From assembly GCA_958296185.1 (NCBI GenBank), contig CATQIB010000007.1, positions 1 to 64,000 of the forward strand: a stretch of 64,000 bases of DNA. The letters are read 5' to 3'. Each line of letters begins with the position of its first letter. The first letter of the stretch is position 1. Below, piece after piece: positions 45,821 to 54,530 of the stretch. The position numbers and the translations under genes are program-made. Below the pieces are notes generated by a model. It made no database searches. It was given only the letters and a program-made list of their open reading frames with translations, and had not been told where the DNA came from. This DNA comes from an uncultured Mesonia sp. Lineage in GTDB: Bacteria; Bacteroidota; Bacteroidia; Flavobacteriales; Flavobacteriaceae.

Positions 45821-46119
45821 AACTGCACCTTTCCTTTCTTGATTAGATAATCGGCAGCTTGCTGCTCGATTTCATCCCTTGAGTCCATACGGTTGCGTAG
45901 CAACCATTGGTCAAGTTCTTCTCGTTGGAAATAAATTTTTTTGCCGTTAGGCTTGTAATGAGGTACTGCGTTCGTACTTGTCAATTTGTACAAGTGAGAC
46001 TGCGATAATTCTAAGTAAGCACAAGCTTCATTAAAATTGAGTACCGTTTTTTGCATTGTCTGCTGTTCTGTAAGCAGTTTTTCAATGCGGTTTAATTGTT
46101 CTTTAATGTTCGTGTCCAT
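45817..46119 (-). CDS. Second excisionase-type helix-turn-helix protein
   Basis: A 100-residue protein with an HTH_17 domain (LNFNEACAYLELSQSHLYKL, then PHYKPNGKKIYFQREELDQW) after a short coiled-coil start. It heads the primase operon and overlaps the second HTH gene by 4 bases. It is probably a regulator or excision factor of the island. Confidence 0.85.
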   Translation of the reverse strand: MDTNIKEQLNRIEKLLTEQQTMQKTVLNFNEACAYLELSQSHLYKLTSTNAVPHYKPNGKKIYFQREELDQWLLRNRMDSRDEIEQQAADYLIKKGKVQL

Positions 46120-46304
46120 CTTCTTTATGGATTAAATTGAATAAGGACATCAGCGCTAATGTCGCCCTTGCTCGTCAAGGACAGTACATAGGTAATTCAA
46201 ATAGAAACGGATATGAATTGCGGAAATGGAAATACAAATAAGCCATTGAAAAACAACGGCTTACAGTTTAAAATGGAAATGATAATTGGAACTAAACCAA
46301 TGAA

Positions 46305-47288
46305 TTACCGAATTTTATTTGGTAGGTTTTTTAGGATGTATTCGGCACTTATTAAGTCATTGCGCTCTGCATCATTGTTCTCAAAAGTTTTAAATTGCTT
46401 TCGAGCATCGGTATTGTAGCGATGGTTTAGGAATCGTACTATATCAGTCGATTTAATCCGCTTAAAAGGATCAGTTGTTATTTTGTTGAAGTAGTCTTTC
46501 TCAATAAATAGGAAATAGAGTACGCCCAATACTGATTTGTTTTTATGCTTTGTGTTGGGAATGAAATTGTAATCCTTATCGATAATATCGGCTTCAAACA
46601 TCATTTCTTCCGCTCTTGCTAAACTTTTTGAATGCTGCACAATATCTTTATAGGCAAGTACCTTATCTTTGGGGTGTCTATGAGGCAAGTCGCTTTCGAT
46701 TGCATTGAATGCTGGCTCAACTGTTCTTTCTTTGATTGCAGTTTTGCCGATTTCCGAAGGCTTAATTTCGAGTTCATCCAAAACTTCATTAAAATGATAT
46801 TGGTAGATTTCCTCAGTAGTTAAAATATCTTCATCGCCATATTTTCCAAATCGTTCCTGAAGTTCTAAATAGAGCCAAATCATATTAGCCTTTAAATACT
46901 GAATTATAAACGTATCCTCGTTGCGGATGGACTCCCGCGAATGCTCGTATTTATCTATGTAGCTTTTTACCCGTTCAAGGTTTGAATGATGCTGATTGAA
47001 CAGCCTTTTATAATTAAAGATGTGTTCTGGTTCGGTGGCACTCGCAGGAAAGCTTGAAATGATCTCATTAAATTTTTTATTGGCTTCCTGGTCGATTAAG
47101 TTCTTGTAGTATTTGCGTTTGTCGCCTAAAGCTCTTTCTGGAAACTCAATCATAAAAAGTGGCGCTTCCTTGTACTGCATCTTTACATTTTGGTTGCAGA
47201 CTAAATCCCTGAACTCTCTATCAGTTCGTTTATCCCTATGAAGACCTTTGGTGATCGATATTAGTGATGCAAAAATGTCTTTTATCAT
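46305..47288 (-). CDS. Mobile-element protein of unknown function (RteC/DUF6617-like)
   Basis: A 327-residue largely helical protein with IIQYLKANMIWLYLELQERF and a C-terminal KRIKSTDIVRFLNHRYNTD region. It resembles RteC/DUF6617-type proteins that lie next to integrases in Bacteroidota elements, but I am not certain of the family. Its start overlaps the integrase stop by one base, so the two are translated together. Confidence 0.6.
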   Translation of the reverse strand: MIKDIFASLISITKGLHRDKRTDREFRDLVCNQNVKMQYKEAPLFMIEFPERALGDKRKYYKNLIDQEANKKFNEIISSFPASATEPEHIFNYKRLFNQHHSNLERVKSYIDKYEHSRESIRNEDTFIIQYLKANMIWLYLELQERFGKYGDEDILTTEEIYQYHFNEVLDELEIKPSEIGKTAIKERTVEPAFNAIESDLPHRHPKDKVLAYKDIVQHSKSLARAEEMMFEADIIDKDYNFIPNTKHKNKSVLGVLYFLFIEKDYFNKITTDPFKRIKSTDIVRFLNHRYNTDARKQFKTFENNDAERNDLISAEYILKNLPNKIR

Positions 47289-48382
47289 TATAAATCGAGT
47301 TTAATACGGTTAGACGCTTCACGCTTTTTATCATCGATAACTTTAGCATAAATCTGCGTGGTGCGCAATTCTTTATGCCCTAATAGCTTGGAAACTGTAT
47401 AAATATCTGTTCCTAAAGTGAGTTGTAAGGTTGCATACGTATGACGAGCGCAATGGAACGTTATCGTTTTACTTATTCCTGCATTCATCATCCATTGTTG
47501 TAGCTTTAGATTTGTCCACGCACTATAATGTAAGCCAGGCAATACTAAATCATCATCATTACCGCGCTCGCCTAATAATTCAACAGCTTGGTCTGAGATA
47601 GGAAGGGTTTCTGCTCCTTTGGTTTTTTTCTGTCTGAATCGCACGTAGTAACCTCTTTCTTTGGAATGCTGTATTTCTGACCATTTCATCTTTTCAATAT
47701 CAGACCAGCGTAAGCCAGTAAGAGCAGAGAAAATGAATGCCTTTTTGAGTTGTGGCAATTCACATTCAGTATTTACTGCTTTTTGAAGTTCTTCCAGCGT
47801 AAGGAACTCTCGCTGTGGTTCACCTTGTTTGAAATTAGAAACATCATTTGCAGGATTGGATTTTAAGATGCCATCTGCTACGGCTTGCTTTAAAGCTGCA
47901 TTAAACTTACCATAATAAGAATACTTGGAATTTTGAGATAGCGGTTTGTTTGCTCTACCAATTGCTTTTTTGTCCAGATAGTCTTTAAAGCCCTCTACAA
48001 ACTCTTTATCGAGGTCTTGAAACGTAATGTCTGTTGGTCGATACGCCTTGAAGTGTTTAAGCATACTGTACCAATTACCATAATTACCTGAACTTGTGTT
48101 TTTCTTTTCTGCCAAAGCGGTGATGTAGGTTGTAAAACTGCCTTTAAGCTTCTCAATATCATTAAAGCCATATTGACCTTGCTGAATTTCAACTTGGCGT
48201 TGCGCCCAGATAGTTTCCGCTAACTCGCGTGTTTTCTTATTAACGGTACGCTCATTTTTCGTTTTCGGATTTGGAATGAGATACAAGCTGAGGTACTCAG
48301 TCTTGCGTTTGCCTTTGTTGTAGTAGTCGAGGTATAAGGCTATTTTTCCGTTTTTCTTGCGTTCTCTGAGTGTGACTTTCAT
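47288..48382 (-). CDS. int: Tyrosine site-specific integrase
   Basis: A 364-residue protein. An arm-binding N-terminus and SAM-like core-binding domain come first. The catalytic domain has Arg in TGLRWSDIEKM, then HCARHTYATLQL (HxxR), LLGHKELRTTQIYAKV (His and the nucleophile Tyr). All catalytic residues are present. It is adjacent to the mnmE 3' end and to the right att repeat, and is the likely enzyme for island integration. Confidence 0.9.
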   Translation of the reverse strand: MKVTLRERKKNGKIALYLDYYNKGKRKTEYLSLYLIPNPKTKNERTVNKKTRELAETIWAQRQVEIQQGQYGFNDIEKLKGSFTTYITALAEKKNTSSGNYGNWYSMLKHFKAYRPTDITFQDLDKEFVEGFKDYLDKKAIGRANKPLSQNSKYSYYGKFNAALKQAVADGILKSNPANDVSNFKQGEPQREFLTLEELQKAVNTECELPQLKKAFIFSALTGLRWSDIEKMKWSEIQHSKERGYYVRFRQKKTKGAETLPISDQAVELLGERGNDDDLVLPGLHYSAWTNLKLQQWMMNAGISKTITFHCARHTYATLQLTLGTDIYTVSKLLGHKELRTTQIYAKVIDDKKREASNRIKLDL

Positions 48383-48389
48383 AAGGCTA

Positions 48390-48758
48390 CTAATTAAAAA
48401 GGTTTTCTATCTGGTGACGGGCAATAATATGTTTTCTGCCAAATGGCACAGCTTTAAGCTGGCCACGCTTAATCATTCTTTGAATGGTCCATCTGCTAAC
48501 ACCTATCAGTTTAGATGCATCGGTGATGCTTAAAAAATCCTTGTTGGATAAACTGTCTGTTGAAACCGTTACCGAATCTTGTGCTTCTTGATTTGCTTTA
48601 GTTTCTTGAAGCGCAGCATCAATTTTCTCTTTTCTCTTTCGTGCCTTGTAAGCTTTCTTAGCACAACTGTCACTACAGTATTTGGTTACGGTTGTACGTG
48701 CTGTAAAGAGATTACCGCAATGCTGACAGGTTTTTGGGATGTAAAGATTACTGCTCAT
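48390..48758 (-). CDS. Zinc-finger plus excisionase-type HTH protein
   Basis: A 122-residue protein, with the start taken at 48758 (MSSNLYIPKTC). The N-terminal CxxC...CxxxC finger (TCQHCGNLF, KYCSDSCAKK) precedes an HTH_17 domain (LSITDASKLIGVSRWTIQRM, then KRGQLKAVPFGRKHIIA). It lies 7 bases upstream of the integrase start on the same strand and is likely its regulator or directionality factor. Confidence 0.8.
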   Translation of the reverse strand: MSSNLYIPKTCQHCGNLFTARTTVTKYCSDSCAKKAYKARKRKEKIDAALQETKANQEAQDSVTVSTDSLSNKDFLSITDASKLIGVSRWTIQRMIKRGQLKAVPFGRKHIIARHQIENLFN

Positions 48759-48841
48759 AAATGGTACATTATGTAGCGTTATGGTGCAACGTGGGGCAAT
48801 ATGGTGCATCATTTCGCCTTGTTTCCTAAACCTGAGAATTG

Positions 48842-48910
48842 GGCAACAAATACCTATATCAGGCAACAGATATACAACAAATATAGCTTAAAAAAAGCAA
48901 AAAGGCAACA
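48842..48910 (+). repeat. GGCAACA repeats, candidate arm-type sites (right end)
   Basis: GGCAACA occurs at 48842, 48862 and 48904, so spacings are 20 and 42 bases, near multiples of 21. The first is part of GGCAACAAATA, which also occurs at 25670. They lie between the zinc-finger/HTH gene and the right att repeat. Confidence 0.5.
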
Positions 48911-48977
48911 AAAAAGAAGTAATAACTAACGCATAAACCCTTGTATAACAAGAAAAAGATAATAAAAGGAAAAGTAA

Positions 48978-48995
48978 TTACTTTCCGATACAGAA
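48978..48995 (-). repeat. Right attachment-site repeat within the mnmE 3' end
   Basis: The minus strand reads TTCTGTATCGGAAAGTAA, the last 18 bases of mnmE including the stop codon. It differs at two positions from the left copy at 25614-25631. Both copies encode FCIGK-stop. Confidence 0.85.
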
Positions 48996-50375
48996 GTTTG
49001 CGAAAATATTCCCCAGGATATCGTCATTTGACACCTGCCCCGTGATCTCCCCAAAATGATATAAGGCTTGACGAATATCTATCGCCAGTAAATCGCCTGT
49101 TAATCCCATTTGCATTCCTTCTTGCACTTTATTGATTTCTTCTTGGGCTTTTAGCAAAGCCTCATAGTGTCTTGAATTGGTTACAATAGTATCATTACTC
49201 TTTAAAGCGCCTGTATTTACAAAATCTAACAACCGATTTTGTATGGTTTCTACGCCCAGTTTTTCTTTGGCCGAAATCAAATGCAGATCGGTTATTGCTT
49301 CTTTATAAGCATTTTGTTCTTCTTGAGTAAGACTATCTTTTTTGTTAGCGATGATTAATAAAGGTTTACCCGGAAATCTATTTTTTATCTTTTCGATTTC
49401 GGTTTTCACTTGTTTAATACTCAGTTGATCGTTTTTGATTTTACTGGCATCGAATAAGTACAATACTACTTGAGCTTGTTCGATTTTTTGAAAGGTTTTT
49501 TGAATACCTAAACCCTCAATAGTATCGGTGGTTTCCCGGATACCTGCAGTATCTATAAACCTGAATCCCACGCCGCCAATAGCGATTTCATCTTCGATGG
49601 TATCTCGAGTTGTTCCCGCAATATCGCTCACAATGGCTCGGTCTTCATTCAATAGTGCATTTAACAAGGTAGATTTACCCACGTTGGGTTCTCCTACAAT
49701 GGCCACAGGGATCCCGTTTTTCAAAACATTACCCACCGCAAATGAATCGATTAGCTTATTTAATACTTTTTGAATTCGATTGACCAAGCGCTGGAATTCT
49801 GCACGATCGGCAAACTCTACATCTTCTTCCGAGAAATCGAGTTCCAACTCAATCAAGGAAGCAAAATTGAGTAATTCATCTCGTAATAGTTGTAATTCTG
49901 AAGCAAAGCCTCCACGCATTTGCTGCATGGCAATTTGATGACTGGCCGCATTATCACTGGCAATTAAATCGGCTACAGCTTCGGCTTGACTCAAATCCAT
50001 TTTTCCATTGAGAAAAGCACGCATAGTAAACTCTCCAGGTTTCGCCATACGGCACCCCTGTTTAAGCATTAGATTAATGATTTCTTGCTGAATATACGGA
50101 CTTCCATGGCAGGATATTTCTATGGTAGGTTCGCCCGTATAGGAGCGTTTACCGTGAAAAACACTCACCAAACTTTCATCAATTACCCGTTCTTGATCTA
50201 CTATATGACCTAATTGCAGGGTATGCGTAGGTTGTTGAGTGAGCGGAACTTTATTTTTAGCTTTAAAAACCGGATTTGTTTTTTCAATGGCATCGGGTCC
50301 CGACACTCTGATGACCGCTATTGCTCCCGCTCCTGGGGCACTGGCCAAGGCTACTATGGTATCATCTAAAATCAT
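48978..50375 (-). CDS. mnmE: tRNA modification GTPase MnmE
   Basis: A 465-residue protein of full length. The N-terminal tetrahydrofolate-binding domain (residues 1-120) is followed by the helical domain, which contains an inserted G domain with G1 GEPNVGKST, G3 DTAG and G4 NKKD. It ends in the catalytic C-terminal motif FCIGK. With MnmG it makes the cmnm5 modification at U34 of certain tRNAs. The gene is intact although its 3' end is the island's attachment site, because the repeat preserves the coding sequence. Confidence 0.95.
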   Translation of the reverse strand: MILDDTIVALASAPGAGAIAVIRVSGPDAIEKTNPVFKAKNKVPLTQQPTHTLQLGHIVDQERVIDESLVSVFHGKRSYTGEPTIEISCHGSPYIQQEIINLMLKQGCRMAKPGEFTMRAFLNGKMDLSQAEAVADLIASDNAASHQIAMQQMRGGFASELQLLRDELLNFASLIELELDFSEEDVEFADRAEFQRLVNRIQKVLNKLIDSFAVGNVLKNGIPVAIVGEPNVGKSTLLNALLNEDRAIVSDIAGTTRDTIEDEIAIGGVGFRFIDTAGIRETTDTIEGLGIQKTFQKIEQAQVVLYLFDASKIKNDQLSIKQVKTEIEKIKNRFPGKPLLIIANKKDSLTQEEQNAYKEAITDLHLISAKEKLGVETIQNRLLDFVNTGALKSNDTIVTNSRHYEALLKAQEEINKVQEGMQMGLTGDLLAIDIRQALYHFGEITGQVSNDDILGNIFANFCIGK

Positions 50376-50464
50376 AGCACAAAGGTAAGAAAGTAATCAA
50401 ATTTTGCCTAAATCTAGCGGCTTATAAAAACTTGATGTATTTTTGCATTTCTAATACGAATACT

Positions 50465-50818
50465 ATGGAAGTTATCAGCGAAAAAAAGCAAGACAGTCAG
50501 CTGCTCTATTTAATGCACCTCTCTCAATTACTCAACTTGGTTACAGGAATGGGTGGCTTTATTGTTCCGCTTATTATTTGGCTTTTAAAACGAGACGAAA
50601 TTGAAAATTTAGATTATGAAGGCAAAGAAATATTAAATTTTCAAATAAGCATATTTCTTTATTTCATACTTAGCGCGATAATGATTGTATTTTTAGTAGG
50701 GTTTGTGTTCATTGGCTTTGTAACAATTATTGCGATTGTAACGCCTATATTGCAGGCCAACAAGTCAAAAGCCGGCGAAGAAGTTCGTTACCCCTTAACT
50801 ATAAGATTTATTCGTTAG
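50465..50818 (+). CDS. DUF4870 membrane protein
   Basis: A 117-residue protein. The start at 50465 (MEVISEKKQD) is chosen because TATTTTTG, a TAnnTTTG element, lies at 50438-50445 immediately upstream. An upstream in-frame ATG would fall within that promoter. Three membrane helices and the family string LKRDEIENLDYEGKEILNFQ are visible. Function unknown. Its 3' end overlaps that of msrA by 11 bases. Confidence 0.85.
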   Translation: MEVISEKKQDSQLLYLMHLSQLLNLVTGMGGFIVPLIIWLLKRDEIENLDYEGKEILNFQISIFLYFILSAIMIVFLVGFVFIGFVTIIAIVTPILQANKSKAGEEVRYPLTIRFIR

Positions 50819-51491
50819 TTGGTTTTACTAAATCAGGGAACTGCCGCTTAAACATTTCATAACGCTTTTTAGATACGTTTTGAATATAGAGGTTGTTGGG
50901 GTTATTGGCTTCGTAATCTTGATGATAGTCTTCTGCCTCCCAAAATTTGTCAAAGGCTTTAACCTCAACTGCTACCGGTTGATTGGTGGTTTGCTTAAGA
51001 CGCGAAATATAATTTTCTATAAGCTTTTTTTCTTGGGGGTTGTTGTAAAACGCAATCGACCTATACTGGCTTCCAAAATCTGGTCCTTGACCGTTTTCTT
51101 GAGACCAATTAAGGGTTTTAAAGTAAATATCTAGCAGCGTGGAAAAATCAATAAAATTAGGATCGTAAATGATTTTTACCGCCTCAGCGTGACCGGTTGT
51201 ACCTGTATTGGTTTTTTGATAAGTAGGATTTGCCGTATACCCACCAGCGTATCCCGAAATGGCCGCCTTTACCCCTATAACATCTTCGTAAATGGCCTCT
51301 ACACACCAAAAGCAGCCACCCGCAAAATATGCGGTAGCGTATATATCTTGAGCCTCATTTAAGCTAAAAGTATTGACATTTTGATTATTTACCTTATTCG
51401 CTTTTGGCGGCTGATTTGATTTTTCTTGGGCTTTATTTTCACAGCTATAGCAAAAAAAGATAAGCCCTAGTAAAAGTCCCCAGTTCTTCAT
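50808..51491 (-). CDS. msrA: Peptide methionine (S)-S-oxide reductase, lipoprotein form
   Basis: A 227-residue protein. A lipoprotein signal (LIFFCYSCEN) precedes the MsrA domain with the catalytic motif GGCFWCVEA. DFGSQYRSIAFY and EDYHQDYEANNP are further family strings. It reduces methionine-S-sulfoxide in proteins. The lipid anchor puts it in the periplasm, where it may counter oxidation of envelope proteins. Confidence 0.95.
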   Translation of the reverse strand: MKNWGLLLGLIFFCYSCENKAQEKSNQPPKANKVNNQNVNTFSLNEAQDIYATAYFAGGCFWCVEAIYEDVIGVKAAISGYAGGYTANPTYQKTNTGTTGHAEAVKIIYDPNFIDFSTLLDIYFKTLNWSQENGQGPDFGSQYRSIAFYNNPQEKKLIENYISRLKQTTNQPVAVEVKAFDKFWEAEDYHQDYEANNPNNLYIQNVSKKRYEMFKRQFPDLVKPTNE

Positions 51492-51549
51492 TGTTTTTTA
51501 TGCTAAAGGTAAACTTTTATGCCGCAAAAATTTTTAAACAAATCATAAA

Positions 51550-51582
51550 AAAACCCTTTAAAACAAATGTTCTAAAGGGTTT
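51550..51582 (-). terminator. Intrinsic terminator of the coiled-coil protein gene
   Basis: AAACCCTTTA and TAAAGGGTTT form a 10-bp stem. The A run to the left on the plus strand gives the U-tract for minus-strand transcription. Confidence 0.8.
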
Positions 51583-51602
51583 GAATATTAAGTCTTGTTG
51601 TC

Positions 51603-52382
51603 TTAGAATTTTTTAAACAATTCATTCATCTTTTCGCGCTCTTCTTCTGCCAGCTGCGAATCAACTAGAATACGTCCACTGTGCTCATCGGTAATTATTT
51701 TCTTACGCGATGCGATTTCCATCTGCACTTGTGGAGGAATGGTAAAAAATGAACCTCCAGAAGCACCACGTTCAACCGGAACAACAGCCAAACCATTCTT
51801 TACGCTTCCGCGGATACGTTCGTATGCGGTAACCAAACGAGTTTCAATGCCTTTCTTAAAGTCTTCAGACTTTTCGATTAACGCTTTTTCTTCGCGTTCG
51901 GTTTCGCTTAAGATTTCATCTAACTCGTCTTGCTTATGCTGTAAGTGGTCCTGTCTAGCTTCAATTTTTTCTTGAGTGGCCGTAATCACCTCATTTTTAT
52001 GCTCTATCTGTGCTTTAAACTCTCGAATATGCTTTTCGGCCAATTCAATTTCTAATTCTTGAAATTCAATCTCTTTTGAAATAGCATTAAATTCGCGATT
52101 GTTACGCACATTTTTTTGCTGCTCGTTGTATTTCTTAATCAGCGCTTTTGATTCTTCTATAGCATTTTTCTTATCGGCTATATTTTGGTTAAGCCCTTCT
52201 AAATCAATATTTAATTTTTCTAAACGCTTGTTTAAACCAGCTACCTCATCCTTCAAATCTTCTACCTCTAAAGGCAATTCTCCGCGTACATTGCGAATCT
52301 CATCGATGCGGGCGTCTATTAATTGTAAATCAAATAATGTTCTTAGCTTTTCTTCTACGCTAATTTCTTTTTTCTTGGCCAT
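51603..52382 (-). CDS. C4 zinc-ribbon family coiled-coil protein without zinc ligands
   Basis: A 259-residue protein starting at 52382 (MAKKKEISVEEKL). A long coiled coil fills residues 20-180. The C-terminal domain matches the C4 zinc-ribbon (zf-RING_7) family: ASGGSFFTIPPQ and DEHSGRILVD align with the usual CGGCF...PPQ and CxxCGRIL. All four Cys are replaced here (the domain contains none). The family is essential in some bacteria but its role is unclear. It follows the Nif3-like gene by 2 bases. Confidence 0.8.
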   Translation of the reverse strand: MAKKKEISVEEKLRTLFDLQLIDARIDEIRNVRGELPLEVEDLKDEVAGLNKRLEKLNIDLEGLNQNIADKKNAIEESKALIKKYNEQQKNVRNNREFNAISKEIEFQELEIELAEKHIREFKAQIEHKNEVITATQEKIEARQDHLQHKQDELDEILSETEREEKALIEKSEDFKKGIETRLVTAYERIRGSVKNGLAVVPVERGASGGSFFTIPPQVQMEIASRKKIITDEHSGRILVDSQLAEEEREKMNELFKKF

Positions 52383-52384
52383 AA

Positions 52385-53479
52385 TCAACTATATTGAATG
52401 GGGTTGGTACTTTTCTCTGATAAAACGATGGCAAAATTAGGGAATTTTTTTGTAAGTAAAGCATGTAATAAGTTTTTTGTGAACTGCTCACTTTCATAAT
52501 GCCCTATATCGGTTAATAGAATTTTGTTTTCCGCTTTAAAAAAATCGTGGTATTTCAAATCGGCGGTGACCAATACGTCTGCTCCTTTAGCCATTGCAGC
52601 CGAAATGGCAAATGCTCCACTCCCCCCCAATACGGCTACCTTTTTTATAGGTTTTTGCCTTAAAGCAGAATGCCGAATTACCGGAGTTCCAAAGACCTTT
52701 TTTAATTGATTTATAAATTCTTTCTCACTTTTGGCTTGCGGTAACTCTCCCAGCATACCAATACCTATTTGCTGGTTCTCATTGGCTATAGGTATAAGCT
52801 CATAAGCGACTTCTTCGTAGGGATGCGACTCAAACATAGCGCGCAATACTTGGTGCTGTTTATGTTTTTCGAACACCACATGTAGCATTTTTTCTTGACC
52901 CACATGCCACTGGTTAGCTTTGCCAGTATGGGGTTGCGCCTGATCGTTGGGCTTGAAGCTCCCTTCTCCCAATAGACCAAAACTACACGAATCATAGTTT
53001 CCTACACTTCCTGCTCCGGCATTAAATAAGGCTTGTTGTACAGCCGAATAATGATCTAAAGGCACGTAGGTATTCAACTGCATCAAGGTGTTTTTTTGCG
53101 GAATTAATATTTGGGTTTGGGTTAAACCTAACACCTCAGCCATTTTAAAATTCACCCCATGAAGGTGATTGTCTAAGGCCGTATGAATAGCATATATTTG
53201 CACGTCATGTTTAATTGCTTTCTGCACCACACGTTCTACATAGGTCTTACCCGTCAGTGCTTTTAATCCGCTAAAAATAATAGGGTGAAAAGCTATTATT
53301 AGGTTACAATCTTGTGCTATAGCCTCGTCAACGGTATCTTCTAGCGTATCTAATGCCACTAAAATACCGGTGAGTTCTCGCGTATCATCTCCTACCAATA
53401 AGCCTACATTGTCAAAATCTTCGGCGTAACTTAGGGGTACACTTTCTTCTATTTGCTTGATTACTTCTTTTATTTTCAT
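52385..53479 (-). CDS. Nif3-like dinuclear metal-centre hexameric protein
   Basis: A 364-residue protein. The split Nif3 halves (about residues 1-130 and 240-364) flank a PII-like insert. Metal-site motifs include DNVGLLVGD, AFHPIIFSGL, YAIHTALDNH and, near the C-terminus, LTDIGHYESEQFTK. The precise enzymatic activity of the family is not settled, despite its former name GTP cyclohydrolase 1 type 2. It pairs with the zinc-ribbon family gene, a neighbourhood conserved in many bacteria. Confidence 0.9.
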   Translation of the reverse strand: MKIKEVIKQIEESVPLSYAEDFDNVGLLVGDDTRELTGILVALDTLEDTVDEAIAQDCNLIIAFHPIIFSGLKALTGKTYVERVVQKAIKHDVQIYAIHTALDNHLHGVNFKMAEVLGLTQTQILIPQKNTLMQLNTYVPLDHYSAVQQALFNAGAGSVGNYDSCSFGLLGEGSFKPNDQAQPHTGKANQWHVGQEKMLHVVFEKHKQHQVLRAMFESHPYEEVAYELIPIANENQQIGIGMLGELPQAKSEKEFINQLKKVFGTPVIRHSALRQKPIKKVAVLGGSGAFAISAAMAKGADVLVTADLKYHDFFKAENKILLTDIGHYESEQFTKNLLHALLTKKFPNFAIVLSEKSTNPIQYS

Positions 53480-53513
53480 AACTTGAATCCTTAAAAGGTA
53501 AATATAAAAATTA

Positions 53514-53521
53514 TACTTTTG
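53514..53521 (+). promoter_or_regulatory. TAnnTTTG promoter element of lpxK
   Basis: TACTTTTG lies just before the lpxK start codon at 53526, implying a very short or leaderless transcript, or an alternative downstream start. The only upstream TTG is 28 bases away. Confidence 0.35.
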
Positions 53522-53525
53522 TGGA

Positions 53526-54530
53526 ATGCGTCAATTACGAAAAATTCTATACCCGTTTTCTTTGCTTTACGGAGGTATTTTGCGGTTAAGAAATTATTTA
53601 TATAATCATCAAATACTAGAATCAAAGGTTTACGATTTCCCCGTAATTTGCGTAGGAAACTTGAGTATGGGTGGCACAGGCAAATCGCCAATGATAGAAT
53701 ATCTGGTACGTTTATTAGCTACACATTACCGCTTGGGTACTCTATCGCGCGGTTATAAAAGAAAAACCAAGGGTTTTGTAGAAGTAAGCACAGCCCATAC
53801 CGCACTAGAAGTGGGGGACGAACCTTTACAGTTTAAACGCAAATTTGAACCCTTATTGGTAGCGGTTTGCGAAGATAGACGAAAGGGAATTGAACAAATG
53901 CGTAAGCGCCAAAAACCGCCTGAGGTCATTTTATTAGATGACGCTTTTCAACATCGCCGCGTGCAGCCAAATTTATCTATATTGCTAAGTGCCTATAACG
54001 ACTTATACACCCAGGATTGCGTTTTACCTGCCGGTAACCTTCGCGAACCTAAAGTCGGAGCAAGAAGAGCTCAGCTTATTGTGGTTACAAAATGCCCTGT
54101 AGACTTGGGCAAAGCGGAGCGTCAAAAAATTATTAGGGCAATACAACCAAAACCCGATCAGCTGGTTTTTTTTAGTTCTATAACCTATGCAGATCAGGTT
54201 ACTAACGGTAAACAACACATACCTTTGCCTGTACTACAAGATACTTTTACACTGGTAACGGGAATTGCTAAACCTAAACCTTTGGTTGATTTTTTAAAGG
54301 CAAAAGGGTTTAACGTAAATCACAAACAATATCCTGACCATCATAATTTTAGTCGGCAAGAAATTGAGACATTAGAAGAAGAACCTTTTATTATCACTAC
54401 AGAAAAAGATTTTGTGCGCTTACGCGATTACATTTCTCCTGAAAAATTATTTTATTTACCAATAAAAATGGAGTTTATTAATGATGCAACTTCTTTTGAC
54501 CAGTGCATCAAAAAACATGTGCAAGCTTAG
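53526..54530 (+). CDS. lpxK: Tetraacyldisaccharide 4'-kinase LpxK
   Basis: A 334-residue protein with the family Walker A motif VGNLSMGGTGKSPM (about residues 43-56) and DDAFQHRRV (catalytic Asp/His region). It phosphorylates the 4' position of lipid A disaccharide at the inner membrane. Its presence supports a Gram-negative cell with lipid A. Its 3' end overlaps that of the histidine kinase gene by 4 bases. Confidence 0.95.
   Translation: MRQLRKILYPFSLLYGGILRLRNYLYNHQILESKVYDFPVICVGNLSMGGTGKSPMIEYLVRLLATHYRLGTLSRGYKRKTKGFVEVSTAHTALEVGDEPLQFKRKFEPLLVAVCEDRRKGIEQMRKRQKPPEVILLDDAFQHRRVQPNLSILLSAYNDLYTQDCVLPAGNLREPKVGARRAQLIVVTKCPVDLGKAERQKIIRAIQPKPDQLVFFSSITYADQVTNGKQHIPLPVLQDTFTLVTGIAKPKPLVDFLKAKGFNVNHKQYPDHHNFSRQEIETLEEEPFIITTEKDFVRLRDYISPEKLFYLPIKMEFINDATSFDQCIKKHVQA

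Larger units (their letters stand above)
25614..48995. mobile_element. Genomic island integrated at the mnmE 3' end
   Basis: About 23.4 kb bounded by two 18-bp copies of the mnmE 3' end. It carries a tyrosine recombinase and an excisionase-like gene adjacent to mnmE, a primase/HTH replication-type module, and defence cargo. No relaxase, TraG or other conjugation gene is seen, so it is an integrative island or a non-autonomous mobilisable element. Defence genes inside are visibly AT-richer than the flanks. The mnmE/trmE 3' end is an established integration site for islands such as SGI1 in enterobacteria. Confidence 0.8.

Noticed and set aside
25614-48995. Complete integrative and conjugative element
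   Set aside because: Integrase and primase genes are present but no relaxase, coupling protein or Tra genes are seen; it is at most mobilisable.
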